From: Kordia sp039026955
GTDB lineage: Bacteria > Bacteroidota > Bacteroidia > Flavobacteriales > Flavobacteriaceae
DNA length: 64,000 bases
Assembly: GCA_039026955.1 (NCBI GenBank)
Contig: JBCCLH010000006.1
Span: 1-64,000, forward strand
Reading direction: 5' to 3'
Positions 52,566 to 62,481 of the stretch are shown here, one piece after another. Below the pieces are notes generated by a model. The model was not told the origin of the DNA, did not search any database, and worked only from the letters and a program-made list of their open reading frames with translations. Each line of letters begins with the position of its first letter. Positions within the stretch are counted from its first letter, which is position 1. The position numbers and the translations under genes were made by a program.

Positions 52566-53035
52566 GGTATGTAACAGATTGGTTTAATATGTTAAAAGTA
52601 AGTTTTGTTGACAAATACTAGTGATGCGTTAACTTTAGAATTTGGTATTTCCAAGCACTTCTCGATACGATTTTTCGTGCCTCAAAATCACTCGAAGTGA
52701 CGTTTGGGTATTTTAATTCAATAGTTTATAGAAAAATAAATTTAAAATAGCTTCTTTTTCTATAGCTAAATTAAAATCAATTCAAATCCAAAAATAAAAA
52801 AACGTCTACATCCTTTATTAAAAGAGGGATCACAATATTTTTTTTAGAGTTAACACATCACTAGCAGTTGACAAAATTCATGTTTTTTAGTCCTTTTTAT
52901 TTTGAAAACGTTCTTTTTCAGGTCAATTTTAGCATTTTCACTGCGCTTATTTGGCGAATGCAACGCTTACAAACTTATTTGAAGGTTACGCCACTTTTTT
53001 GACTACTTTGGAGAAATTTAATAGACATTTAGACA
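52566..53035. other. Intergenic region before comEC
   Basis: 470 bases between the broken gene and comEC. A MITE-like element fills 52616-52866, with 9-bp direct repeats at both edges. The remaining about 160 bases before comEC include GACTACTTTGG (near 52999), a loose -7-like box. No gene was seen. Confidence 0.75.
52616..52866 (-). mobile_element. MITE-like element with TATTAGTGATG ends, copy 2
   Basis: A 251-bp non-coding element. Its left end TACTAGTGATGCGTTAAC (52616-52633) faces TGCTAGTGATGTGTTAAC on the other strand (52849-52866), two differences in 18 bases. It is flanked by a perfect 9-bp direct repeat GTTGACAAA (52607-52615 and 52867-52875), a target-site duplication. Read on the minus strand its interior aligns with copy 1 at 28299-28558, including the repeat S core. 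Confidence 0.82.
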
Positions 53036-55078
53036 ATGAAGTGGCTCAATTATACCATTACGAAGCTGACAGTTTCGTTAATTTTCGGGATTCTGATCGC
53101 GTATTACAGCGCGATTTCTTGGGCCGCTAGTTGTCTTGTTTTTGGCGGATTATTTTTAGTGTTGTGTCTATTTTTTTGGATTGCCCGAAAGCAATTTATA
53201 CAAACAATCTACTTTGGAATTGTCGCTTTACTCACCATGACAAGTTTGGGAATGGTAATTGAAACTTTTCACGAAGAGAAGAATCACGCTACTCATTACA
53301 ATCATGTCGATACTATTTCAGCGATACAGTTTCGCATTCATGAGGTTTTAAAATCCAATTCCTATTACGATAGATATATGGCGGAAGTTTTAGGTGTGAA
53401 TGATACGGTAGCTTCTGGAAAAATTTTAGTGCACGTTCGGAAAGATAGTATTTCAGAAACACTTCCCGTAGATGCGATTTTGTATACTGTGAAGTCTCCT
53501 ATTCCGATAAAAGCAGCTTTGAATCCGACTTCTTTTGATTATAAAGCTTATTTGAGCGATCGGTATATTTATAAGCAGTTGTATTTGAAATCGGGTGAAT
53601 TTTTAATAACTAAAGAAGCTCCAAAAACCTTGTATGGGTATGCTGCCACACTTCGAAACACGATTCACAAACGGTTGTCGGAAGCTAATTTTCAAACAGA
53701 TGCCTTGGCAGTGATTGAAGCTTTATTGTTAGGACAGCGACAACAAATTTCCAAAGAGTTGCAAACGAGTTATGCCAATGCTGGCGCCATTCATATTCTG
53801 GCAATTTCGGGACTGCATGTTGGAATTTTGTTGTTGCTTTTACAATTTCTATTACATCCATTGACTCGTGTTCGATATGGGAAATCGATGAAAGTACTAT
53901 TGATTTTGGGTATTTTATGGAGTTTTGCCTTTGTGTCTGGCTTATCAGCTTCGGTGGTACGTGCTGTGACCATGTTTACTGCGATTGTAGTCGCTACACA
54001 TTTTAGAAGGCAAACCAACACTTTACAAGTCTTAACTGTTTCCATTTTTTTCTTGCTCCTTTGCAAACCGCACTTTTTGTTTGATGTAGGTTTTCAGTTG
54101 AGTTATGCTGCTGTTTTCGCTATTGTATGTTTGCAACCATTATGGAAGAAAATTTGGAATCCGAGATCTTTTTTAGGAAAATCCTTTTGGGGATTGTTGA
54201 CGGTAAGTTTGTCTGCACAACTAGGTGTATTGCCGTTGAGTTTGTATTATTTTCATCAGTTTCCTGGATTGTTTTTTGTGGCAAATTTGACAATTGTTCC
54301 CTTATTGGGAATCATTTTGGCTTTAGGAATTTTAGTGATTCTCCTTGCCTATTTTCAAATGTTACCTGAGTTTTTGAGTGTATTTTACAGCGAGATCATT
54401 CAACAGATGAATGCCTTTGTGTCTTGGATTGCTTCGCATGAACAGTTTGTTTTGACCAATATTCCGATGCGTCTTATACAAATGATCGGTTGTTATATTG
54501 TTTTGATTGCGTTTATTCAATATTTACATCACCCCAAAAGAAAACAGTTACCGATAGCCTTGTGTAGTATTTTACTTTGTCAGATATTATGGTTTGTGGA
54601 TCGTTCTCAGGAGTTTCCAACTACGAATTCATTTGCAATCTTTCATCAATCTAAAAAGACAATTTTAGCGCAACAAGAAGGCACAACTTTACAGCTATTT
54701 CACAATTTAAAAGATTCCGCCGCAGCGAAAAATTATACCCTTCAACAGCAACAACAAAGAGATTTTATAGCGCATGTTACGCAAGATACGCTTCAGAATG
54801 TATATGCGCTTCATGAAGATTATTTGTTACGAATTGACAGTTTGGGTATCTACCAAATTCCGCAGTTACAACCCAAATATGTATTGTTAAGCAATTCACC
54901 TAAAATAAATTTGAATCGTATGATCAAAACTTTACAACCGCAGCAGATTATTGCTGATGGAAGTAATTATCGAAGTTATGTGGAACGTTGGAGAAAAGCT
55001 TCTGAAAAACAAAAAATCCCTTTTCACTATACAGGTGAAAAAGGATACTTTTCTATTTCTATTGCTGGAAAAAATTAG
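53036..55078 (+). CDS. comEC: ComEC/Rec2-family DNA uptake channel
   Basis: A 680-residue polytopic membrane protein for single-strand DNA transport in natural transformation. The start has two membrane helices (KLTVSLIFGILIAYYSA and CLVFGGLFLVLCLFFWIA), then an OB-like periplasmic domain (about 85-200, HVRKDSISETLPVDAILYTVKS, NPTSFDYKAYLSDRYIYKQLYLKSG). The competence core includes ANAGAIHILAISGLHVGILLLLLQFLL (about 246-272) and GLSASVVRAVTMFTAIVVA. The C-terminal hydrolase-like domain of the Bacillus form is replaced by a short divergent tail (LLSNSPKINLNRMIKTLQPQQIIADGSNYRSYV), as in flavobacterial homologs. It is a single gene, preceded by the MITE-like element. Confidence 0.93.
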   Translation: MKWLNYTITKLTVSLIFGILIAYYSAISWAASCLVFGGLFLVLCLFFWIARKQFIQTIYFGIVALLTMTSLGMVIETFHEEKNHATHYNHVDTISAIQFRIHEVLKSNSYYDRYMAEVLGVNDTVASGKILVHVRKDSISETLPVDAILYTVKSPIPIKAALNPTSFDYKAYLSDRYIYKQLYLKSGEFLITKEAPKTLYGYAATLRNTIHKRLSEANFQTDALAVIEALLLGQRQQISKELQTSYANAGAIHILAISGLHVGILLLLLQFLLHPLTRVRYGKSMKVLLILGILWSFAFVSGLSASVVRAVTMFTAIVVATHFRRQTNTLQVLTVSIFFLLLCKPHFLFDVGFQLSYAAVFAIVCLQPLWKKIWNPRSFLGKSFWGLLTVSLSAQLGVLPLSLYYFHQFPGLFFVANLTIVPLLGIILALGILVILLAYFQMLPEFLSVFYSEIIQQMNAFVSWIASHEQFVLTNIPMRLIQMIGCYIVLIAFIQYLHHPKRKQLPIALCSILLCQILWFVDRSQEFPTTNSFAIFHQSKKTILAQQEGTTLQLFHNLKDSAAAKNYTLQQQQQRDFIAHVTQDTLQNVYALHEDYLLRIDSLGIYQIPQLQPKYVLLSNSPKINLNRMIKTLQPQQIIADGSNYRSYVERWRKASEKQKIPFHYTGEKGYFSISIAGKN

Positions 55079-55152
55079 CTTTTAAATATCGTTGTCAGTT
55101 CGAGCATTATCGTAGATACGGAGCGTAGCTAATGAGAACACTATAAAAGTTA

Positions 55153-55211
55153 AAACTTCAATTGAATCTCGTGAGCTTTACTCGGTGCTTTCAGCAATGC
55201 TCAATTTGACA
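55153..55211 (-). repeat. Dispersed repeat R, copy 3
   Basis: AAACTTCAATTGAATCTCGT followed by GAGCTTTACTCGGTGCTTTC and CAATGCTCAATTTGACA aligns to 40572-40629. It lies between comEC and the convergent thioredoxin gene. Confidence 0.65.
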
Positions 55212-55252
55212 TTTGTCTCAAGTCAAAAAAATACAATTATTTCTGAATACAC

Positions 55253-55801
55253 TTAACTCTTAAACTCACTTACGAATTCTTTTTGGTATTTTTCCCAGTC
55301 TTCTTTGGTGTTTACTTCTTTGTATTTATTCGTTTTGAAAAGTTTCAAATAGATTTCAATTTGTTTTGGCAATAGATATCCTGAGATTGGCGCAATAAGA
55401 TTGAATTCTTCATCAAAGAACACCATCGTTGGATACGCACGTACGCTTAGATATCTTGCAAACTGATGTTGTGCGTTTCGACGCTTCTTTTTTGCTGGAT
55501 CGTAATTTGGATTTGTATACGTATTCCCTTGAAATTCTACACTTGAGTCGCCTTCTGCATTGAATTTGATTGCATAGTAGTTTTCATTGATATACTTCGC
55601 TACATCCGCGTTTCCAAAGGTATTTTTATCTAACATTTTACACGGTCCGCACCAAACCGTATAGACATCCATGATGACTTTTCGCGGTTCCTTTTTCATA
55701 AGTTCTTGTGCTTCTTCAATAGAAACCCAATTGATTTTCTGTGCTTGCATGGTCGTGACACTTACCAAAAGTACACTTATAAGAAGAATGATTTTTTTCA
55801 T
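55253..55801 (-). CDS. Exported thioredoxin-fold protein
   Basis: 182 residues with a Sec signal peptide (MKKIILLISVLLVSVTTMQA, cleaved before QK). The thioredoxin active site is WCGPC (Cys51, Cys54), and the cis-Pro region is VRAYPTMVFFDEE (about 126-138). An insertion of about 30 residues (SSVEFQGNTYTNPNYDPAKKKRRNAQHQ) sits between the second helix and the cis-Pro strand, as in DUF255- or thiol-disulfide interchange-like Bacteroidota proteins. It likely keeps periplasmic cysteines reduced or helps cytochrome maturation. It is separated from the POT transporter by a strong terminator and so transcribed on its own. Confidence 0.88.
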   Translation of the reverse strand: MKKIILLISVLLVSVTTMQAQKINWVSIEEAQELMKKEPRKVIMDVYTVWCGPCKMLDKNTFGNADVAKYINENYYAIKFNAEGDSSVEFQGNTYTNPNYDPAKKKRRNAQHQFARYLSVRAYPTMVFFDEEFNLIAPISGYLLPKQIEIYLKLFKTNKYKEVNTKEDWEKYQKEFVSEFKS

Positions 55802-55881
55802 GTTTTAAGATTTTATAAAAGCTCTGTCGCAAACGCTGTGCCGAGTTTACGCACAAGGTACAATTTGCCGCCGATATATTA

Positions 55882-55913
55882 AAAAAAGCGTTCCTAAAAG
55901 AGAACGCTTTTTT
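55882..55913 (-). terminator. Terminator of the peptidase-transporter operon
   Basis: A 12-bp stem AAAAAAGCGTTC (55882-55893) with GAACGCTTTTTT (55902-55913) and an 8-base loop lies just downstream of the leftward POT gene. A/T runs on both sides let it work in either direction. Confidence 0.85.
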
Positions 55914-55939
55914 GTGATTTTTATATATTTTGCAGGTTA

Positions 55940-58147
55940 TTATTTGACACCATGCATGAGTTTTTTAACAAATGGCGTCGTTACCCAAGCTAAGAGACTT
56001 AAAATAACGGCAACTCCTGTAAGATACCAAAAGAATGTACTCACGCCTTTTTCCTTGGCGATTCCTTCTGACATTTCTCCGAAGATTCCTGCCATTTTCA
56101 TTCCGATCGCTACGGCAATATACCAGAGTCCGAACATCATGGCAATCATTCGTCCAGGCACCAATTTACTTACATAGGATAGTGCCACTGGTGAGACGCA
56201 AAGTTCACCCATCGTATGGAACAGATAGACAAACACTAAGATAAACATGCTTGTACTTGCAGAATCCTGTCCTGGTGCAATCCCTGCCGAACCAATCGCT
56301 ACGACTAACATTCCCAAACCTAATAACGCCATTCCAATTGCGTATTTTCCGTTGGCATTTGGATTGTATTTACTTTCCCACCATCTTGAAAATAATGGCG
56401 CTAAAGCAATGATAAAGAGTGAGTTTAAGATGTTAAACCAAGTTGCACCAATTTCAACGGCACTTTCTTTGGCTTTTACTGTTGCTGTTGCTTGCTTTTT
56501 ATCTTGGTTGTCAAATTTGATAGCGTGTTTGATGAATATTTGTTTGGAATCGCCTACTTTCAATTCTTTGTTATCGCCTGAAAGTTTTACTTCTTTCGTC
56601 ACAGTTCTACCTGCTGCGTTTGTAAATGCGAACATTCCGAAGGTATTTTGGATTCCGGCTCCGATTTTGTCTCTTTTGACTAATTCCGTGATTTTTCCAG
56701 TGAAGATTTCACCTTGTTCTTTATCTTTTTCGTTGAATAGATAATTTCCTTTGATGGTGTTTTTTGCATTTTCTTCAGCATCGGCATCATAAATAGAAAT
56801 AGTTTCATTGTCCAGAATAGGCATTTGTTCGCCTTCTTTGAATTCTACGTAGGTGACAATTTTTTCGGTTTTTGTATTGTCGTTATTATCTACATATGCT
56901 ATCACATACGAAGCAGATTTGTAATCGTTATACACTTTCATTACCGCCAATCCCCAAATGATGACAAAACTTAGTGCAAGAATGATATTCGCCAATGCAT
57001 ATTTTTGAAATGTTTTTTGGAATAGTTTGATTAATACATAGGTAATAATTGCCAAAGGAATGATAGTGATCAATGCGTCGACCACTTTAAAGATATCGCC
57101 TGACAATCCTTCTAAGACACGTTGCGTGTAATCTCTTGCATATAGATTCAAGGAACCTGGCGCTTGCTCAAATAGTGCCCAGAAAAACATTGTAATGAAT
57201 GCAAAGAATACAATCGCCAACATTCGATCTCTTACAATCGGAATGTATTTTGGAATTCGTATCGCAAGTAAGACAATAAATAAGACCAATGCTAAGATGA
57301 TGATCACATTATTCCCATCTAATCCAAAAAGATCAAAACTGTAAATATTGTATTCGCCTTCTGTAATTTTGGAGATCGGTTCGTTCAGAATCCATGTTAA
57401 TCCTAGAATCACGCAAAGTACAATGATTACTTGCTGCACTTTTGTAAACGGATTTTTTGGTCCACCATTTTCATCCGAGTATTTATCAACATCAGCTACT
57501 GTTTCTTTTTTAGGCTTTAATCCAATGTCTCCAAATATGTTTTGTGAGAACCAGAATTGCAACAATCCAAATAACATAAAGATTCCTGCCACTCCGAAAC
57601 CGTAACTCCAACCTACTTTTTCACCTAAGTATCCGCAGATCATGATTCCGAAGAATGCACCTGCGTTTACACCCATATAGAAAATAGTATAAGCACCATC
57701 TTTCTTTTCGGGTTTGCCTTTATACATTTCGGAAATGATAGAGGTCATATTCGGCTTAAAGAATCCGCTACCAAAGACCAATAAGGTCAATCCTAAGTAT
57801 ATGAAAAAAGGCGTTTCTAAAGCCATCGCCCCGTGACCTAAGGTCATCAGCAAAGCTCCAATGACAACTGCCCAGCGAAATCCTATGACTTTATCTGCAA
57901 AGTATCCTCCCACCATCGTGGATAAGTATACCAAAGAGGCATAGGTTCCAAAAATGGCGAGTGCATGCTCTTTTGGCCAGCCCCAACCTTGATCTAAGAC
58001 AGAAGCCGTGAAGAAAAATACCAGCAATACGCGCATTCCGTAATAAGAGAAACGCTCCCACATTTCCGTGAAGAATAATACAAACAATCCCGCAGGATGT
58101 CCCATTACTTTTGTATCAAAAAAGCTTTCATTTGATGATGTACTCAT
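55940..58147 (-). CDS. POT-family peptide:proton symporter (long form)
   Basis: A 735-residue inner-membrane di-/tripeptide importer of the major facilitator superfamily. The ExxERFSYYG motif is in FTEMWERFSYYGMRVLLVFFF (about 28-48). The FYxGVN motif is in DGAYTIFYMGVNAGAFFGIM (about 145-164), and the end has SVALSYVSKLVPGRMIAMMFGLW-like PVALSYVSKLVPGRM. Compared with the usual about 500-residue family members it carries a large soluble insertion (about 420-560, with SIYDADAEENAKNTIKGNYLFNE and KLSGDNKELKVG) between membrane segments, of unknown role. It lies 27 bases downstream of the second POT gene on the same strand. Confidence 0.92.
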   Translation of the reverse strand: MSTSSNESFFDTKVMGHPAGLFVLFFTEMWERFSYYGMRVLLVFFFTASVLDQGWGWPKEHALAIFGTYASLVYLSTMVGGYFADKVIGFRWAVVIGALLMTLGHGAMALETPFFIYLGLTLLVFGSGFFKPNMTSIISEMYKGKPEKKDGAYTIFYMGVNAGAFFGIMICGYLGEKVGWSYGFGVAGIFMLFGLLQFWFSQNIFGDIGLKPKKETVADVDKYSDENGGPKNPFTKVQQVIIVLCVILGLTWILNEPISKITEGEYNIYSFDLFGLDGNNVIIILALVLFIVLLAIRIPKYIPIVRDRMLAIVFFAFITMFFWALFEQAPGSLNLYARDYTQRVLEGLSGDIFKVVDALITIIPLAIITYVLIKLFQKTFQKYALANIILALSFVIIWGLAVMKVYNDYKSASYVIAYVDNNDNTKTEKIVTYVEFKEGEQMPILDNETISIYDADAEENAKNTIKGNYLFNEKDKEQGEIFTGKITELVKRDKIGAGIQNTFGMFAFTNAAGRTVTKEVKLSGDNKELKVGDSKQIFIKHAIKFDNQDKKQATATVKAKESAVEIGATWFNILNSLFIIALAPLFSRWWESKYNPNANGKYAIGMALLGLGMLVVAIGSAGIAPGQDSASTSMFILVFVYLFHTMGELCVSPVALSYVSKLVPGRMIAMMFGLWYIAVAIGMKMAGIFGEMSEGIAKEKGVSTFFWYLTGVAVILSLLAWVTTPFVKKLMHGVK

Positions 58148-58174
58148 GGTGTAAAATTTAAGTTGAACAAGGAA

Positions 58175-60055
58175 TTAACTTTGACCGTCTGCCAATTCGA
58201 AACCTTCTGCTTCTTCGTTGAATGTTCCTTCGTTGTCTTCGGCTCCGTGTGTCAACTTCTTCAATTTCTTTAAGAATATAATCAACAATAATCCAAATGC
58301 TACGGTGAAGATTACCAAGAATGAGAAAATTTTATATTCTTGCTCGCTTTGCGCTTCTTCCACTACAAACGAAACTCCGTAATCTTTTCCGTCACCTTTG
58401 TTTTTTGTAATTTGTGCTTTGTCTTTGTCTTTTTCAAAAGCTAGTTTTGCATGGTATGGATTTTCCTGTGTCGCACCATTTTCTTTTAGATAGGCTTTTA
58501 AGTTTGCTAATGCTTCTTCTTTTTTCTTTTTCGCTTCTGCGATTTCGTTTGCTTCTTTTCCTTCTTCAGCTACTTTCGTCAGATCGAATAAACTGCTAAT
58601 ATCACTTCCTTTTTCGTGTTCCGTAAATACTACGTTATCACCATTTAAATATATTTTCGATTTGATAGAGAAGTTTTTGTCTTCATTGATTGGATAGGCA
58701 AATACTTTTTCAATCTTTTTCTCGCCATTCACTAATTTCTTTACTTTGATTGTATCTTTTTCAGTGTAATTGTAGATTTCTTCAATCGAAGCGATCATGC
58801 TTCCACTATACGATTCTAGCTGTGCTGCTTCTCCAATACTTCCTGCCAATTTGTTTCCAAAACCTGTCGCTGCAAAGTAAATTCCCATCATGATGGATGC
58901 GTATTTTACTGGTGCCAATTTGGTGATGAATGATAACGATACTGGCGATGTACATAATTCTCCAATCGTGTGAAATAAGTATGCTAAGAAGATCCAAATC
59001 ATTGCTGCTTTACCAAATGCTTCTGCACTAGCTTCTTGCGATGCAAACATCATAAACACATATCCTAATCCCATGATAATGGTTCCGATTGCCATTTTAA
59101 ATAATGACGATGATTCTTTTCCTTTTCGTTTCCACCACATCCAGAAACCGCCAATCACCGTTCCGAAGATGATGATGTATCCTGCATTTAACGACTGGAA
59201 TACAGCAGCTGGAATTTCTTCTAACCACGATAAGCCGATAGTTCTGTCAACTTTTGCATCTGTATATAAATTCATGAGTCCTCCAGCTTGCTCAAATGCG
59301 CCCCAGAATACCACTACGATTAAGAATGAAATTAATAATACAATCACTCTGTCTTTTTCAACTTTTGTCAATGGCTTTTTCATCACTGCTGGATCAACTC
59401 CAGAATCAGAAGCTCCGATAAAGTTTCCTACATGTGTTAAATGTTTTTGACCTGCAATGAAAACGGCTTGTCCAATTAACATCCCGATTCCTGCCAATCC
59501 GAATCCGTAATGCCATCCGTATTTATAGGCAACCAATCCAACGATGATACTCGATAAGAACGCTCCGATATTAATTCCGATGTAGAAAATGGTAAATCCA
59601 CTATCACGGCGAATGTCTCCTTCCCTATACAGTCCACCTACCATGGTTGAGATGTTCGGTTTTAATCCTCCAACACCTAAAATAATTAACAATAATCCTG
59701 TAAAGAATGCCCATTCTGTAGGAATTGCTAAGACTAAGTGTCCTGCACAGAGTAAAAATCCTCCGAGCATTACCGTTTTCTTTTGTCCTAAGAATTTATC
59801 GGCAATATATCCTCCTGGAATCGATGCTACGTATACCAACATCGTGTACCATCCGTAGAGCCAAATTGCATCTCCATTGCTCCAGCCCAATCCAGGATCT
59901 ACAGCCGTAGCAGAAGTTGCTACATATAATACTAATAAAGCTCTCATTCCGTAGTATGAGAAACGTTCCCATAATTCGGTAAAGAATAGAACGTACAGTC
60001 CAATTGGATGTCCAAAGATTTCCTTTTCCTTGGCGTGTGTTGCAGAGTTTGTCAT
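58175..60055 (-). CDS. POT-family peptide:proton symporter (second copy)
   Basis: A 626-residue proton-coupled oligopeptide transporter. The N-terminal ExxERFSYYG motif is in TELWERFSYYGMRALLVLYV (about 30-49), with FTIFYIGINIGAFLSSIIVG (about 152-171) and late PVSLSFITKLAPVKYASIMMG. It also has a soluble insertion, here near the C-terminus (about 450-590, charged with LTKVAEEGKEANEIAEAKKKKEEALANLKAYLKENG), at a different point from that of the neighbour. Two POT genes in one unit likely cover different peptide ranges or conditions. It lies between the DPP-IV gene (45 bases upstream) and the longer POT gene. Confidence 0.92.
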   Translation of the reverse strand: MTNSATHAKEKEIFGHPIGLYVLFFTELWERFSYYGMRALLVLYVATSATAVDPGLGWSNGDAIWLYGWYTMLVYVASIPGGYIADKFLGQKKTVMLGGFLLCAGHLVLAIPTEWAFFTGLLLIILGVGGLKPNISTMVGGLYREGDIRRDSGFTIFYIGINIGAFLSSIIVGLVAYKYGWHYGFGLAGIGMLIGQAVFIAGQKHLTHVGNFIGASDSGVDPAVMKKPLTKVEKDRVIVLLISFLIVVVFWGAFEQAGGLMNLYTDAKVDRTIGLSWLEEIPAAVFQSLNAGYIIIFGTVIGGFWMWWKRKGKESSSLFKMAIGTIIMGLGYVFMMFASQEASAEAFGKAAMIWIFLAYLFHTIGELCTSPVSLSFITKLAPVKYASIMMGIYFAATGFGNKLAGSIGEAAQLESYSGSMIASIEEIYNYTEKDTIKVKKLVNGEKKIEKVFAYPINEDKNFSIKSKIYLNGDNVVFTEHEKGSDISSLFDLTKVAEEGKEANEIAEAKKKKEEALANLKAYLKENGATQENPYHAKLAFEKDKDKAQITKNKGDGKDYGVSFVVEEAQSEQEYKIFSFLVIFTVAFGLLLIIFLKKLKKLTHGAEDNEGTFNEEAEGFELADGQS

Positions 60056-60100
60056 TATAATTAAATGTTAGGATTAGTGTAATTGTGATTTAAGGTTTGT

Positions 60101-62275
60101 TTATTTTAACAAAGTATCTTCCACGAACTTTGTCATTTTTGTATAGAGGTGTAAGCGTGTGTAACCGCCGTATATTCCGTGATTTTTGTCTGGATAAATC
60201 ATCCAATCAAATTGTTTGTTTGCGTTGATTAATGCTGTAATCATGCGCATGGTGTTTTGTACATGCACATTGTCGTCGCCTGTTCCGTGAATTAGTAAGT
60301 AATCTCCTTTTAGTTTGTCTACGTGATTGATTGGTGAGTTGTCATCGTAGCCACTTGCGTTTTCTTGTGGTGTTTGCATGTAACGTTCTGTGTAAATTGT
60401 ATCGTAAAAACGCCAGCTTGTCACAGGCGCCACCGCAATTGCCATACTAAAGACATCGTTTCCTTTTAAGATACAGTTGCTCGACATGAATCCGCCGTAG
60501 CTCCATCCCCAAATTCCGATACGATCTTTGTCTACATACGAACGTTTTCCTAATTCTATTGCTGCGTCAATTTGATCTTCAACTTCAAACTTTCCTAATT
60601 CTTTGTAGGTTACTTTTTTGAAGTTTGCTCCTTTAAATCCAGTTCCGCGTCCGTCTACGCATACCACAATGATTCCTTTTTGTGCTAAGAGTTGATACCA
60701 ATAATCATTGGCGCCATTCCATCTATTAGCAACTTGCTGCGAACCTGGACCTGAGTATTGATACATAAATACAGGATATTTTTTAGATGCATCAAAGTTG
60801 GCAGGTTTTACCATCCAAGCGTTTAACTCGTGTCCTTTAGCTGTTGTCAACGTAAAGAATTCTTTTGGGGACATTGTGTAGCTTGCTAACTTGCTTTTTA
60901 CACTGTTGTTGTTTTTGATTTCTTTTTCTAGATCACCATTTTTCGCTAAGTGTAACGAATATTCTGGTGGCGTCGTAGCGCTTGAAAATGTATTGATGTA
61001 ATACGTGAAGTTTGCACTGAATTTAGCGCTATTCGTTCCGTCTTTCGTGGAGAGTCTTTTCTTTTTCTTTCCGTTAATTTTGATGGAATAGATATCGCGA
61101 TTGATTGAACCATTTTCTACTGATTGATAAAACACACGATCTGACTTTTCATCATAGCCATAATAATTGGTCACTTCCCAAGGTCCTTTAGTTACTTGGT
61201 TGATTAAGGTTCCGTCTTTTTTGTAGTGATAGATATGATTGAATCCATCTTTTTCGCTGGTCCAAATAAAACTGTTGTCTTCTAAAAACGTTAAGTTGTC
61301 AGTGATATCTACGTAGGCTTTGTCTGTTTCTTTTAAAACTACAGTAGATTTGTTGTCAGCAGCATTGTACATAATCAAGTCCAATTCATTTTGATGTCTG
61401 TTGATCACTTGTACGCTCAATACCACAGGATCGTTTGTCCATTTGATTCGTGGAATGTAGAAATCTGTGTAGTTTCCTAAATTGATATCGGTTGTTTTAT
61501 TAGTTTTCAAACTGTACAAATGCAAAGAAACTTCTGCATTTTTCTCTCCTGCTTTTGGATATTTGAATTCGTGTTGTTGTGGATATAATTCGCCACCATA
61601 CACATCCATAGAAAACTCTGGAACGTCTGTTTCATCAAAACGAATGAAGGCAATATGATCGCTGGCAGCATTCCACTGAAACGCACGTACAAAGCTAAAT
61701 TCTTCTTCGTATACCCAATCTGTCACACCGTTAATGATTTTATTTTGCACACCATCTGTTGTGATTTGTGTGGTTTCTCCTGAAGTCAAATCTTTTACAT
61801 AGATATTATTTTCAAACACATACGCAACTTTGCTAGCATCCGGAGAAAAAGTAGGTTCTTGAATTTTACGATTTGCAACTCTTACCACTTGTTTGGAAGC
61901 AATGTCATACACATAGTAAACTCCCAATCGCGATCTTCTAAATACAGGTTCTACTTTAGTTGCTAAAATCAACTTGCTCTCATCAGCACTAAATTCATAT
62001 GAAGAGAAACGCCCAACTTCTGGAAGATCGCTTGCTTTTAAAATGGTTTCTACTTTTTCAAGCGTTTTATAATCGTATTTGTCAACTGTACCTGCGCGTC
62101 TGTTAAATACCGTGTATTGCTGTCCGTTATTCATGGAATGCAACACATCCATTCCGCTGGTTCTAAAAGCGCCAGTCCATATTTCTTCTAGGGTAATTTC
62201 TTTCTCTTGTGCTAGTGTCAGGTTGGCTATTCCTAAAAACAAAAAAAGAAAAACATATTTTATTTTCATTCGCAT
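60101..62275 (-). CDS. Dipeptidyl peptidase IV-like S9 protease
   Basis: A 724-residue exported protease with a Sec signal peptide (MRMKIKYVFLFLFLGIANLTLA, cleaved before QE). An N-terminal eight-bladed propeller (about 30-480, including LPEVGRFSSYEFSADESKLILAT and GVTDWVYEEEFSFVRAF, holding the Glu-Glu that binds the peptide amino end) precedes the alpha/beta hydrolase. The catalytic Ser is in GIWGWSYGGFMSS (about 592), Asp in GTGDDNVHVQ (about 667) and His in PDKNHGIYGG (about 699). It removes N-terminal dipeptides, typically X-Pro or X-Ala. It heads an operon with two peptide transporters, a release-and-import arrangement. The call is strong. Confidence 0.95.
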   Translation of the reverse strand: MRMKIKYVFLFLFLGIANLTLAQEKEITLEEIWTGAFRTSGMDVLHSMNNGQQYTVFNRRAGTVDKYDYKTLEKVETILKASDLPEVGRFSSYEFSADESKLILATKVEPVFRRSRLGVYYVYDIASKQVVRVANRKIQEPTFSPDASKVAYVFENNIYVKDLTSGETTQITTDGVQNKIINGVTDWVYEEEFSFVRAFQWNAASDHIAFIRFDETDVPEFSMDVYGGELYPQQHEFKYPKAGEKNAEVSLHLYSLKTNKTTDINLGNYTDFYIPRIKWTNDPVVLSVQVINRHQNELDLIMYNAADNKSTVVLKETDKAYVDITDNLTFLEDNSFIWTSEKDGFNHIYHYKKDGTLINQVTKGPWEVTNYYGYDEKSDRVFYQSVENGSINRDIYSIKINGKKKKRLSTKDGTNSAKFSANFTYYINTFSSATTPPEYSLHLAKNGDLEKEIKNNNSVKSKLASYTMSPKEFFTLTTAKGHELNAWMVKPANFDASKKYPVFMYQYSGPGSQQVANRWNGANDYWYQLLAQKGIIVVCVDGRGTGFKGANFKKVTYKELGKFEVEDQIDAAIELGKRSYVDKDRIGIWGWSYGGFMSSNCILKGNDVFSMAIAVAPVTSWRFYDTIYTERYMQTPQENASGYDDNSPINHVDKLKGDYLLIHGTGDDNVHVQNTMRMITALINANKQFDWMIYPDKNHGIYGGYTRLHLYTKMTKFVEDTLLK

Positions 62276-62320
62276 TGCGTTTTTTTAAGTAAGCGTGTTA
62301 AATGCTTGTGGGTTTGAGTC

Positions 62321-62481
62321 ATACCAACTTTATTCTATAATACAACATATAAGCTCGTTCATTTGGCATCCTAGTTTCTTGCGAAATTTTCCGTAGCTAA
62401 GGCTATGCAAAACATTCACAGCGTCCTAGGCTACCAAAGCAACTTCGCTTCTAAAGTCGCATTATAGAACAAATTTGGTAT
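62321..62481. repeat. ATACCAA-type inverted-repeat element, copy 2
   Basis: 161 bp bounded by 21-base ends that match with two changes (ATACCAACTTTATTCTATAA at 62321 and, on the other strand, ATACCAAATTTGTTCTATAA from 62481). The interior is the reverse complement of copy 1 at 2645-2799, with shared CATTTGGCATCCTAGTTTCT, GGCTATGC and CCAAAGCAACTTCG. Confidence 0.8.
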
